From positions 1 through 15,824 of the forward strand of contig CAVOBC010000073.1 in NCBI GenBank assembly GCA_963693635.1: a stretch of DNA of 15,824 nucleotides. The letters are read 5' to 3'. Both the position numbers and the translations under genes were made by a program. Shown one piece after another: positions 6,611-14,180 of the stretch (the first letter of the stretch is position 1; every line of letters begins with the position of its first letter). The DNA comes from CAVOBC01 sp963693635. Lineage in GTDB: Bacteria > Pseudomonadota > Gammaproteobacteria > Pseudomonadales > Azotimanducaceae. The notes beneath the pieces are model-generated. The model saw nothing but the letters and a program-made list of their open reading frames with translations, was not told the origin of the DNA and did not search any database.

Positions 6611-7825
6611 TCAGTCGACGGCCTGATAAATCAGTGCACGCAACCGTGCCGAGTCGTCGAGTCCGCCTGCGGGCAGCAGTTGCGTCATGTACACGAATGT
6701 TAGCTCTTCGACCGGATCGACCCAATAGGTGGTGTGGTAAGCGCCGCCCCATCCGAAATTACCAACGCTGCCGGCCTCGCCGGTGGCACCGACATCATCG
6801 ACCACCAGAAAGCCCAGGCCGAAGGCTGAGCCTGGCCGAAAATCGACGTCACGGAGATGATCAGTGGTCATCAGATCGACGGTCTTGCGGCCCATAATCC
6901 GCTGGCCATCGAGGCGCCCCCCGAGCAGCAATGTGTCAAGAAACCGGCCGTAGTCAGACGCGGTTGAAAGTAAGCCCGCACCGCCGGAAAAACTCTTGCG
7001 TGGGCCCACCACGTAGGCACCCTGCCCGACCATCGCACTCGCGTCCGGCGTCCGCTTGATCGTGTCGTCAGAAGCGGAGTAGACCGTTGCCAGCCGTGCA
7101 GTCTTTGTGTTCGGCAGGTAAAAGTGAGTATCGGTCATTGCGAGCGGATTGAAGATCTTCTGTTTGAGGAATTGATCGAGCGGCATGCCGCTCGCCACCT
7201 CGATCACGGCACCCAAAATGTCCGTTGAGTAGCCGTAGACGAAGCGTTCTCCCGGCTGTGCTGCCTGCGGCAGTGGTGCCATGCGGCGCACCGTTTCACG
7301 AATCGGCTCGTCGCGGTGTGCGAAGTACCAGCCGTTGATACCCGCTTCCCTCCAACCGGGGCCATCTCCATAGTCGATGCCGGCCGTGTGGGTCAGAAGA
7401 TCGCGCAGGGTGATCGCGCGCTTTGCCGGTTCGATGGTGTCTTCGCCCGCATCGTTGGAACCTGCGACAGTGGAGTCCTTCCACTCGGGCATATAACGCG
7501 ACAGGGGGTGGCTTATCAGCAGCTTGCCTTCTTCCTGCAGCATCATGATGCCGACGCTGATGACCGCCTTGGTCTGGGACGCGATGCGAAAGATTGAGTC
7601 TTTCTGCATCGCGACGCCGGCTTCGATGTCCTGCATGCCGTAGGCATCATGTTTCACGACACGGCCCCGGTGACCAATGCGCACCACCGCGCCTGCGATC
7701 TTGCCGTCGGCAACGTACTGGTTCAGCAGGTCATCGATGCGCGCAAGCCGCTTGCGGTCGATGTCTGCTGATGCGCTGTGGGTAGCGCATAGCAGCACAA
7801 GGAGAAAAATCGTCGACGCCTTCAT
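6611..7825 (-). CDS. Exported serine beta-lactamase-like hydrolase (class C/EstB family)
   Basis: Serine hydrolase of the penicillin-binding-protein-like fold (Pfam Beta-lactamase family), most probably an esterase or peptidase rather than an antibiotic-resistance enzyme. From the ATG at 7825 it has 404 residues. Residues 1-20 form a signal peptide (basic start, hydrophobic core LLVLLCA, then SASA before the cut), so it acts in the periplasm or outside. The nucleophile motif SxxK is S83-Q-T-K86 in FRIASQTKA; the catalytic Tyr is probably Y197 in ERFVYGYSTDILG; LLTHTAGIDYG and WGGAYHTTYWVDP are family segments. An upstream in-frame ATG would bury the signal peptide, so I rejected it. It lies 132 bases downstream of the SDR gene on the same strand and may be part of the same transcript. 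It converges with the VOC gene, 32 bases apart. Confidence 0.87.
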   Translation of the reverse strand: MKASTIFLLVLLCATHSASADIDRKRLARIDDLLNQYVADGKIAGAVVRIGHRGRVVKHDAYGMQDIEAGVAMQKDSIFRIASQTKAVISVGIMMLQEEGKLLISHPLSRYMPEWKDSTVAGSNDAGEDTIEPAKRAITLRDLLTHTAGIDYGDGPGWREAGINGWYFAHRDEPIRETVRRMAPLPQAAQPGERFVYGYSTDILGAVIEVASGMPLDQFLKQKIFNPLAMTDTHFYLPNTKTARLATVYSASDDTIKRTPDASAMVGQGAYVVGPRKSFSGGAGLLSTASDYGRFLDTLLLGGRLDGQRIMGRKTVDLMTTDHLRDVDFRPGSAFGLGFLVVDDVGATGEAGSVGNFGWGGAYHTTYWVDPVEELTFVYMTQLLPAGGLDDSARLRALIYQAVD

Positions 7826-7902
7826 GAAATGACCTTTTGATATCGGTATTGATTGAAGAGTAAGCCGAAGCGTTGGCGACCCTTTCATGGAACTAAAGCC
7901 AG

Positions 7903-7946
7903 GGTGCCGTGGGTTCCCCTGCGCGACAGCGCGGTAATCCGGCACC
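7903..7946. repeat. Nested inverted repeat between the SDR and hydrolase genes
   Basis: GGTGCCG (7903-7909) pairs with CGGCACC (7940-7946), and inside it GCGC (7921-7924) pairs with GCGC (7929-7932) around GACA. There is no T tract on either strand, so it is more like an mRNA-processing or REP-type structure than an intrinsic terminator. Confidence 0.4.
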
Positions 7947-7957
7947 GTGAAATGCGG

Positions 7958-8785
7958 CTAGTTGGGGACCGGTGGGTCCATCCCGATGTCGGCGGCATTG
8001 AGCTTGAACTCCTCGGTCACGTCTGACGTGTAACGGATGCCGGCAGTCAGTTTCTGCGGATTGCCCGTCACCAGCGTCATGGCTGCCTCGGCGATGCCTT
8101 CGACCGGTTCGGCGCGGTCAATCAACTCCTGGCTGTACTTGCGGCCGAACATCTGCCCGGGCGTTGCGATGAAGCCATCTGGTGACAGCGCGTTGACAGA
8201 GATGTTGTGCTGGAACATCTCGGTCGCAAGACCGGTCGTGAAGCGTTCGATCGCGGCTTTGTTGAGACCGTAGACCGCACCATCGTAGGAGGTTTGACCA
8301 GGCTTGGGGTGCTTTGCTGCACTCGATGAGATGTTCAGTATCGAACCGCCCTCGCCGCGCTCGATCATGCCGGGCAAGACCAGTTGGCAAAGGTGAAAGG
8401 GTGCCTTCACGAGTATCTCGAACATGCGGTCGAAGTAGCGCTCCGAGTAATCGATTGTTGGCCCGGGGACCAGGATCGCGGCGTTGTTGACCAGCACGTC
8501 GACGCGGCCAAATGCCACGAGTGTTTGCTCGACCAGCGCTTCGCGCTCCACTTTCTTCTGCATATTGCAGGCAATGGCGATGGCCTCACCGCCCATTTCG
8601 TTGATCGCGTCGCGCACGCTGTTGATCGTGCCCGGCAGGCGCTCGTCGCGCACTTCGATCGTGCGTGCGGTCACGACAACGCGAGCGCCCGCAAGCGCAA
8701 GCCTGCGTGCGATCGCCTCGCCAATGCCGCGAGACGAGCCCGTAACGATCGCGACCTTGCCCTTGAGTTCTGACGTGATGTTCAT
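7958..8785 (-). CDS. Short-chain dehydrogenase/reductase (SDR) family oxidoreductase
   Basis: Cytoplasmic NAD(P)-dependent oxidoreductase of 275 residues, the usual length for classical SDRs. The Rossmann nucleotide-binding motif TGSSRGIG is at 15-22, the structural NNAA at 100-103, the catalytic Ser in NISSS (151-155) and the catalytic Y172-x3-K176 in YGLNK. NISVNALSP near 194-202 and the following segment form the substrate side. The substrate is not readable, but the gene starts 2 bases after the stop of the crotonase gene, so the enzyme probably oxidises a 3-hydroxyacyl-CoA or related intermediate made by that protein. The extended loop at about 41-56 (RTIEVRDERLPGTINS) is longer than in FabG. 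Function as an SDR is certain; pathway is inference. Confidence 0.9.
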   Translation of the reverse strand: MNITSELKGKVAIVTGSSRGIGEAIARRLALAGARVVVTARTIEVRDERLPGTINSVRDAINEMGGEAIAIACNMQKKVEREALVEQTLVAFGRVDVLVNNAAILVPGPTIDYSERYFDRMFEILVKAPFHLCQLVLPGMIERGEGGSILNISSSAAKHPKPGQTSYDGAVYGLNKAAIERFTTGLATEMFQHNISVNALSPDGFIATPGQMFGRKYSQELIDRAEPVEGIAEAAMTLVTGNPQKLTAGIRYTSDVTEEFKLNAADIGMDPPVPN

Positions 8786-8787
8786 GG

Positions 8788-9612
8788 TTATCGTCCCGTG
8801 AAGTCGGTTTCGCGCCGTTCGCCGAACGCACGCATGCCTTCGATGGAATCCTGCGATAAACCGACAACGGGGATCGCGCTTTCAGACCACTGCATAGCCG
8901 TGTCAAAGTCGAGGTGGGCGGTGCGAAGCGCCAGCATCTTGCCGAGCTTCTGGGCGATCGGTGGTCCCGATTCCACTTCCTGGGCGAGTTCCATGGTCTT
9001 CGCTTCGAGTTCTTCTGGCTCGACCAGGTAGTTGGTGAGACCGGCCTCGTGCGCCTCTTCGGCGCTCATGAAGCGCCCAGTCATCATCATCTCCATGGCT
9101 TTGCGCCAGCCCAGGATCTTGGGCAACGACCAGAAGCCGCCCAGGTCGGCAAACACGCCGCGCTTGACATAAGCCACCTGAAATCGAGCGGCAGTTGAAC
9201 CGACGGCCATGTCGCAATGACTGACGAGGTCGAAGCCGGCGCCCACGGCGGGACCGTTGATCATGGCGATGATCGGCACTTCCATCCGCTTCAGCGCGAT
9301 ATAGGTTTCGGTCTCATGGCGGAAGTTCAGGCGATAGCCTTCGGGATCCGGCTTCGCGTCCTTCGGTTCGGGCGGCGGCTCGCGGTCCGGGTTGGCATTG
9401 CCGCCCATATCCATTCCCGCGCAGAAGCCACGTCCGGCGCCGGTGATGACGATGCAGCGGACGCTGCGATCGAACCGCGCATCGATGAGAATCTCACGCA
9501 TTTCCTTCAGGAGTGGAAAGGTGAGGGCATTCATCTTCTCTGGGCGATTGAGGGTCATCCAGAGGATGCCTTCTTTCTTGCCGCGGCGTTCAGTGAGGAT
9601 CAGGTCGCTCAT
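8788..9612 (-). CDS. Crotonase/enoyl-CoA hydratase family protein
   Basis: Acyl-CoA-binding crotonase of 274 residues from the ATG at 9612. AGGA lies 8 bases upstream, and sequence before this Met in the same frame does not look coding, so I rejected a start at 9804. Family features are WMTLNRPEKMNAL near the N-terminus, the oxyanion-hole segment ITGAGRGFCAGMD, MINGPAVGAGFDLVSHCDMAV, and ADLGGFWSLPKILGWRKAMEMMMTG. In place of the two catalytic Glu residues of enoyl-CoA hydratase I see a hydrophobic residue at the first (FQVAY) and Asp at the second (ADLGG), which suggests an isomerase or a hydratase variant rather than canonical 2-enoyl-CoA hydration. It is the first gene of a tight operon with the SDR gene. 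A TATACT at 9741-9736 on the minus strand might be its -10 box, without a clear -35. Confidence 0.88.
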   Translation of the reverse strand: MSDLILTERRGKKEGILWMTLNRPEKMNALTFPLLKEMREILIDARFDRSVRCIVITGAGRGFCAGMDMGGNANPDREPPPEPKDAKPDPEGYRLNFRHETETYIALKRMEVPIIAMINGPAVGAGFDLVSHCDMAVGSTAARFQVAYVKRGVFADLGGFWSLPKILGWRKAMEMMMTGRFMSAEEAHEAGLTNYLVEPEELEAKTMELAQEVESGPPIAQKLGKMLALRTAHLDFDTAMQWSESAIPVVGLSQDSIEGMRAFGERRETDFTGR

Positions 9613-9825
9613 GACGGTCTTCCTGTTTTGTTGAATGTTGAATTGGTTCACGTCCGGCGGCGCATCAAAACCGTGCACGATGGCGATCTGGTATCGACCG
9701 GCGAGCGGAGGCGCAAGAGGCCGCAGGGTTGTACCAGTATATGCCTCTTCGTTGGCGGAGAAACAGGTTAGGGGGTCCGTTATCTGTTCTTCACTGAGTG
9801 GCACGTTTTGTTCACCTCAGAAACG

Positions 9826-9847
9826 AAAAAACCCGCCGGGACGGGTT
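9826..9847 (-). terminator. Intrinsic terminator downstream of the transporter remnant
   Basis: On the minus strand AACCCG (9847-9842) pairs with CGGGTT (9835-9830) and runs into six T (9831-9826). It ends 45 bases after the stop codon of the transporter-like remnant at 9894 and insulates the crotonase operon from it. It could also work in the plus direction, where the T tract is interrupted. Confidence 0.75.
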
Positions 9848-9893
9848 GTTTTGATCATCATCGACAATGAGTCATTGATGCTTTTTCACTTTT

Positions 9894-10103
9894 TCATGAG
9901 GACGATTTGGCGATCATCTCGATCACCTGGTCGAATCTGGCATTGAGAATGTAACCCACAACGGCCATCACGCCAGGCGCAAAAGCAATGCCGGCCTGAA
10001 TCTGAGTTAGAGTCTTGTGGTACCCCCAGTACCCGCTAAGACCAAATCACCAACCCTCTATCAGGTGTGCTGCAGATATCTTGTTCACGACTTCATTAGT
10101 CAG
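9894..10103 (-). pseudogene. C-terminal remnant of a membrane transporter (possibly MFS/GPH family), with internal stop
   Basis: Reading from the IS end at 10103 down to the TGA at 9896-9894, one frame gives about 69 codons interrupted by one TGA at 10049-10047. The part after the stop codon contains a hydrophobic span (IQAGIAFAPGVMAVVGYIL) followed by a short polar tail ending MIAKSSS. The pattern of an amphipathic loop, a last membrane helix and a short cytoplasmic tail resembles the end of GPH/MFS sugar-type transporters, but the match is from memory of family style and weak. There is no start codon with a ribosome binding site, and the old gene terminator follows at 9826-9847. The upstream part is absent, replaced by the IS21-type element. 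Confidence 0.5.
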
Positions 10104-10111
10104 TGTGGCGC

Positions 10112-10180
10112 GTCAATCAGGATGAGAAGACAGCGACAATCAGGATGAGGGATTTCTGATGTCGTGGCAGTCCGGATGAC
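10112..10180. repeat. Three 15-bp direct repeats at the IS21 end
   Basis: GTCAATCAGGATGAG (10112-10126), GACAATCAGGATGAG (10135-10149) and the more divergent GGCAGTCCGGATGAC (10166-10180). Multiple internal repeats near the tips, presumed transposase-binding sites, are a known trait of IS21-family ends. Confidence 0.75.
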
Positions 10181-10275
10181 TGTGGTTTGGCGTGCTGGTG
10201 TAAAGGGAGTTTGGAAGGAGGTTTGACGGGATTTAAGGCCGAGTCGGAGGGTACTAAAGCCAGAGGTGGATGGTT

Positions 10276-10312
10276 AAAACGCCTCAGATCGAACGAGAGA
10301 AGGCGTTTTTTT
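10276..10312. terminator. Bidirectional intrinsic terminator inside the IS21 remnant
   Basis: AAAACGCCT (10276-10284) pairs with AGGCGTTTT (10301-10309), loop of 16, followed by T to 10312 on the plus strand and by TTTT on the minus strand. It lies downstream of istB and would block read-through both out of and into the element. Confidence 0.7.
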
Positions 10313-10407
10313 CTTGGCCGCCAGGTTGGTGACGCGGCGGCGCCCGATTGTGTACCTGAAGGTGGTGAGGGGACCTGCCGGTCGGCGGGTTCCCTCGGTG
10401 GGTGGGT

Positions 10408-11166
10408 TCAGGCCTGTGTGTCTTGCGCTGCGGTTTTTGGCATTGCTCGAGTGGCCGGTCTGCCACGTCCCTGTTTTCTCGCCACCGCTTTGCGGCGCCG
10501 GGAGCGCTCGACATTCATCTCGAAGATGTTGGCGTGGTGAACCAGGCGATCGACGGCTGCCACAGTCATGGCCGGATCAGGGAAGACCTTGCCCCATTCG
10601 CCGAATGGCTGGTTGGCGGTAATCAGCATCGAGCGAAGCTCATAGCGGGCATTGATGAGTTCGAACAGCACGCTGGTCTCGGCCTGATCCTTACTCAGGT
10701 AGGCCAGGTTATCGAGGATCAACGGAGGGTATTTCTGTAGCCGCGTGATCGCGTTCTCCAGTGACAACTCGCGGCGCGCGATCTGCAGTCGTTGCACCAG
10801 ATCAGTGGTGCGTGTGCACAGAACACGCCAGCCGTTTTCCACTAACGCCAGGCCTATCGCGGCAGCAAGATGGCTCTTGCCGGTACCGGGTGGAGCGAAC
10901 AGGATCAGGTTGGCGCCCTGCTCCAGCCAGCCGTCACCGGCAGTGAGAGCGCTGACCTGCGCTTTGGACACCATGGGCACCGCGCTGAAGTCGAAGTTCT
11001 GCAGGCTCTTGCCAGCGGGTAGGCGGGCTTCGCTGAGATGCCGTTCAATGCGTCGGCGGCTACGGTCCGCCAGTTCATGTTCGAACCGGGTGGACAACAG
11101 CCGTGCTGCCGGCCAGCCTTCCTTGTCCGCTTCCGTGCTGAACGATGGCCACAGACTGGAACAGCG
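10408..11166 (-). pseudogene. istB: istB, IS21 transposition helper ATPase, 5'-truncated and mutated
   Basis: IstB is the AAA+ ATPase that helps the IstA transposase choose and join target DNA. Typical IstB body sequence is visible from about SLWPSF (11154-11142) through EGWPAARLL, HELADRSRRRIERHLSEARLPAGK, the P-loop PPGTGKSHLAAAIGLAL, QAETSVLFELINARY, LITANQPFGEW and VDRLVHHANIFEMNVE. A TTG at 11097 is the first possible start in the track of this frame, but homology extends upstream of it and the true N-terminus is lost. Two substitutions stand out: the residue before the P-loop is Ala (LFAPPGTGKS instead of the usual Gly), and Walker B reads LILDNL where IstB normally has two acidic residues, so ATP hydrolysis should be impaired. 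The C-terminus has a basic extension after RSRRRKAVARKQGRGR. No istA lies beside it. Confidence 0.75.
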
Positions 11167-11193
11167 CCACTGGTATTTTTCTCCGTGCGGACG

Positions 11194-11808
11194 ATGAGGG
11201 CGGTGCGGACGGTCTTGTTGGCGCGTTTCCAGCTTGCGCGTGATCCCGACGATGCGGGTCCCGCCCGCCCCTCGCGCTCGCAGGTGATGTCGATGCCGAC
11301 GTTTCAGAGCATTCAGAACGAGCTGTTCTGAGCGTTACAACACATGCAATCACACTGGTAGCAGCCACGTTCGTGCTGTATTCCTACTACGCTAATGGAC
11401 GTTGGGCCGCACTGCTTAGTGCGTTTGGCTGATTTCCTTCTGGGTCTCGCCCATCTCAATCTAGGTAACCCAGCCGCTGCAATTGAGCCGATCCGCAGAG
11501 CGATTTCGCTTTCCGAAGAAACAGTCTCCGCCCAGGATTCAAGCTGGTTTCATCGATCACTCGCCATTGCGTATCAGGGCGCGGATCAAGAATCCGACGC
11601 TGTTGATGCAATGTTGAAGGCGTTCCCACGTGATCGACAGAAGATAGGGGAAGTCGCAAGAACTGATGGGTGGCATAGCGTAAATTTGGCCGTTAATAGG
11701 GTGTATGGCGATTTGTCGGAAGAGCATCGGTACCGACAATCAGAGCTCGATTCAAGGCCTCTGTACTCGCCTCGGCGGGCGAAAGAGAACTCATGTGCGC
11801 CCAACTAA
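11194..11808 (+). pseudogene. Frameshifted remnant of a TPR-repeat protein
   Basis: Three pieces in alternating frames read like consecutive parts of one TPR domain. The first frame has LLARFQLARDPDDAG (11212-11256). A second frame then has LALAGDVDADVSEHSERAVL and AITLVAATFVLYSYYANGRW, ending at a TGA near 11431. The first frame resumes with FLLGLAHLNLGNPAAAIEP (11428 on), SLAIAYQGADQESDAVDA and so on to 11808. Helical pairs with Leu/Gly/Ala at TPR positions and DPDDA turns resemble the tail of transcriptional or cyclase-type proteins that end in TPRs. The N-terminal part of the gene is missing; the remnant begins within about 30 bases of the IS21 fragment. Nothing here is likely to be functional unless the frame changes are sequencing errors. 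Confidence 0.5.
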
Positions 11809-12014
11809 TAGCGCTGATGGAGGCAACCGAGACCGTCGGCAAACGAGATCTAGAGGCGATGAGAAACAGCCAGGGCCTTTCCGAGATTTTGCGGGCCAAC
11901 ACTGAATTCCAACCATATTGGAACGAATCGCAATTCGAAACGCTGGCGAAGCAGCTTGACGATCGGATGACGATGGCAGCCGGGGCTTCGGGGTACGCAG
12001 ACCTGATCCGTTGA
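11793..12014 (+). CDS. Small unrecognised ORF, possibly the C-terminal end of the TPR remnant
   Basis: A 73-residue frame from ATG 11793 to the TGA before 12015. It is helical and charged (ALMEATETVGKRDLEAMRN, then YWNESQFETLAKQLDDRM) and I do not recognise it. It overlaps the previous reading frame by 16 bases and is in the same frame as the middle part of the TPR remnant, so it may be the true C-terminus of that gene after another frame change. AAAGAG lies a few bases before the ATG, giving a modest ribosome binding site if it is separate. An intrinsic terminator follows 24 bases after the stop, showing that + strand transcription once ended here. Confidence 0.35.
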   Translation: MCAQLIALMEATETVGKRDLEAMRNSQGLSEILRANTEFQPYWNESQFETLAKQLDDRMTMAAGASGYADLIR

Positions 12015-12038
12015 GTACCTGGCCAGTATCCTGACTTG

Positions 12039-12063
12039 AACCGGTCCTTCGTGGACCGGTTTT
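12039..12063 (+). terminator. Intrinsic terminator after the TPR-like ORFs
   Basis: AACCGGTCC (12039-12047) pairs perfectly with GGACCGGTT (12053-12061) around TTCGT, and the stem ends in TTTT (12060-12063). It lies 24 bases downstream of the stop at 12014. Confidence 0.85.
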
Positions 12064-12287
12064 GTCGTTCTGGCAGGTGATGATTTCGTCGCCGTTACTG
12101 GAAGTCGACTATGGCTCCGCTTGCTGAAGGTCGGTTCCACGCTAAGTTTGGAAGGAAGAGTGTTGCCTAATCTCCTAATCTTGAGGTGAAAGTCTCATCG
12201 CGCTACCTTGGATGGAGGTGGATGGACGATGGAGTCAGGCGGTTGGCTTAGAAGTGGTCGGTGGTGCTGCATTACATTTGGGCGACC

Positions 12288-12315
12288 AAAAAAAAGCCCC
12301 GCATAAGCGAGGCTT
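12288..12315 (-). terminator. Intrinsic terminator of aceA
   Basis: On the minus strand AAGCCTCGC (12315-12307) pairs with GCGGGGCTT (12302-12294), with one G-U wobble and a TTAT loop, then eight T (12295-12288). It begins 22 bases after the aceA stop codon. Confidence 0.92.
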
Positions 12316-12337
12316 TGAAAGTCGGCAAACCGGTTCG

Positions 12338-13939
12338 CTAGAATTGATTCATCGTATTCGCGGTGCCACCAGCGAGCAGTGCCTTTTCGCCAAGGAAGTA
12401 CTCTTTGTGGTCATCACCGATATTGGAACCCGCCAGATCCTGGTGCTTGACGGAAGCGAGACCACGACGGATCTCCTGCCGCTGAACGTCCTTGACGTAT
12501 GCGAGCATACCCATGCCGCCAAAGTAACCTTCTGTCAGCGTGTCGGTTGACAGCGCGGCGGTGTGATAGGTCGGCAGTGTGATGAGGTGGTGGAAGATTC
12601 CGGCTTCCCGGGCAGCGTCGCGCTGGAATGCAGAAATGAGTTCGTCGGCAAGGACTGCCAATTCAGATGAGTCGAGCTTCTCGTCCATCAGGCCCTTGTC
12701 AAAGACCCCTGGGTCCGGGTAAGCGCTCACGTCCTTGCCCTCGGCTTTCCAGTCTTCATACACTTGCTCACGGAACTTGAGCGTCCAGTTGAACGACGGC
12801 GAGTTGTTGTAAACGAGCTTGGCTTCGGGGCGAACCGCACGAATGGCATTGACCATCTCGGCGATTTGTCCGACGTGTGGGCGCTCGGTTTCGATCCACA
12901 GCAGATCAGCGCCGTGTTCGAGGCTTGTGATGCAGTCGAGCACAACACGGTCGACGCCGGTGCCTTCCCTGAACGCGTATAGGCCGTTATCCAGGCGCTT
13001 GGGCTTCACCAGTTTGCCACCCTGGTGAATGGTGATGTCGCCGTCGGTGAGTTCGTCAATGTTGTGAACTTCCTCAGTGTCCAGGAAGTCGCAGTACTTG
13101 CTGCCAAGATCGCCAGACTCGATCGAGAGCGGGACCTTCTGCGTGAGGCCGGCACCCAGCGAGTCAGTCCGTGCAACGATGATGCCGTTTTCAATACCAA
13201 GCTCAAGAAACGCGTAGCGAATGGAGTTGATCTTGGAGACGAAGTCTTCGTGCGGAACCGTGACCTTGCCAGCCTGGTGCCCACATTGCTTGGCATCTGA
13301 CACCTGGTTTTCGATCTGGATGGCACAGGCGCCGGCTTCGATCATGCTCTTGGCGAGCAGGTAGGTCGCTTCCTCGTTGCCGAATCCGGCGTCGATGTCC
13401 GCGATGATTGGTACGACATGAGTTTGATATTTGTCGATCTGCTCGATGAACGGACCGATGTTGCCACCGGCTGCGCGGGTCTCATCGAGTTCCGCGAAGA
13501 TATGTCGGAGTTCGCGGGCATCGGCCTGCTTGAGGAACGTGTAGATCTCGGCGATGAGGTCTGGCAGTGTCGTCTTCTCGTGCATGCTCTGGTCGGGCAA
13601 GGGGCCGAACTGTGACCGCAAGGCTGCGACCATCCAGCCTGAAAGATAGATGTAGCGACGATCAGTCACCTGGTGATGCTTCTTCACGCCCATCATGACC
13701 TGCTGTGCAACAAACCCGTGCCAACAGCCCAGCGATTGGGTGTACTTGGACTGGTCCTTGTCATAAGCAGCCATATCAGCCCGCATGATGTCGGCACCGT
13801 ACTGAGCGATTTCAATTCCGGTCTGGAAGCGGTTCTGCAATTTCATGCGAACCACGTACTCCGGATTGATCGCGCTCCATTCATCCTTCTGGGTGACTTG
13901 AGCACGAACCTGGGCTATCTGATCGAGATAGTCTGACAT
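12338..13939 (-). CDS. aceA: Isocitrate lyase (long form)
   Basis: Cleaves isocitrate to glyoxylate and succinate, the first step of the glyoxylate shunt, allowing growth on acetate and fatty acids. From the ATG at 13939 the protein has 533 residues, the length of the long ICL subtype seen in Pseudomonas aeruginosa (531 residues) rather than the 430-residue E. coli form. The catalytic Cys is C219 in KQCGH (217-221; KKCGH in most ICLs). DIDAGFGNEEATY (181-193) carries metal-binding acids, and YLSGW (98-102) and NNSPSFNW are family motifs. A Met 35 codons upstream (14044) is not supported; GAGG lies 10 bases before the chosen ATG. The gene stands alone, with its own terminator, and no malate synthase is visible in the window. 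Enzyme identity is certain. Confidence 0.96.
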   Translation of the reverse strand: MSDYLDQIAQVRAQVTQKDEWSAINPEYVVRMKLQNRFQTGIEIAQYGADIMRADMAAYDKDQSKYTQSLGCWHGFVAQQVMMGVKKHHQVTDRRYIYLSGWMVAALRSQFGPLPDQSMHEKTTLPDLIAEIYTFLKQADARELRHIFAELDETRAAGGNIGPFIEQIDKYQTHVVPIIADIDAGFGNEEATYLLAKSMIEAGACAIQIENQVSDAKQCGHQAGKVTVPHEDFVSKINSIRYAFLELGIENGIIVARTDSLGAGLTQKVPLSIESGDLGSKYCDFLDTEEVHNIDELTDGDITIHQGGKLVKPKRLDNGLYAFREGTGVDRVVLDCITSLEHGADLLWIETERPHVGQIAEMVNAIRAVRPEAKLVYNNSPSFNWTLKFREQVYEDWKAEGKDVSAYPDPGVFDKGLMDEKLDSSELAVLADELISAFQRDAAREAGIFHHLITLPTYHTAALSTDTLTEGYFGGMGMLAYVKDVQRQEIRRGLASVKHQDLAGSNIGDDHKEYFLGEKALLAGGTANTMNQF

Positions 13940-14180
13940 CGTTTCTGATCCTCGGGGGGTTAGCGTGTTTAATGCAGATAGGACGCATGGAAAAGTGGCT
14001 CTCCATCCGAACGGGTACGTCACTGCGAAGGCGGAACATTGCACGATGCCATGTTGCGATCACATTCGGACGTGACCTTACAGGCATTACTGGGTGCAGA
14101 ATAATTGAAGATTCGACAACCAATACATTCCAATTGGTCAACGATGACGAACGGTCTGCGCCAGAGGGTCAACGGTAGGC
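13940..14180 (-). promoter_or_regulatory. aceA upstream region with a small dyad
   Basis: The 241 bases between natB and aceA must carry the aceA promoter if natB does not read through. A perfect palindrome CCAATTGG is at 14130-14137, partly overlapping an imperfect CCAAT/ATTGG dyad at 14120-14137; it could be an operator. No convincing -35/-10 pair or terminator for natB was found. Confidence 0.25.

Larger units (their letters stand above)
10104..11166 (-). mobile_element. Partial IS21-family insertion sequence (one end plus istB, no istA)
   Basis: The element keeps one terminus at about 10104 (TGTGGCGCG...) with three internal direct repeats, a terminator, and a recognisable istB, but the istA transposase and the other end are missing. 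Recognisable IstB sequence stops at about 11166, where the + strand TPR-like remnant begins within about 30 bases. It therefore cannot move by itself. Exact ends are approximate because no intact copy is available for comparison. Confidence 0.7.
12015..12337. other. Intergenic region between the TPR remnant and aceA
   Basis: Convergent gap bounded by two terminators facing opposite directions (12039-12063 and 12288-12315). Between them, 12064-12287, I see no gene, repeat or promoter that I can support. Confidence 0.5.

Noticed and set aside
6611..7825. Antibiotic-resistance beta-lactamase
   Set aside because: The motifs fit the broad serine hydrolase/esterase branch of the fold; nothing indicates beta-lactam hydrolysis.
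9613..9804. N-terminal extension of the crotonase to a Met at 9804
   Set aside because: The extra residues do not resemble crotonases, and a well-placed AGGA supports the Met at 9612.
10745..11197. Plus-strand 150-codon frame opposite istB
   Set aside because: Antisense shadow of istB; low-complexity Ser/Arg/Pro composition.
13940..14044. N-terminal extension of isocitrate lyase
   Set aside because: The Met at 13939 matches the normal start and length of long-form ICL, and the extension has no ribosome binding site support.
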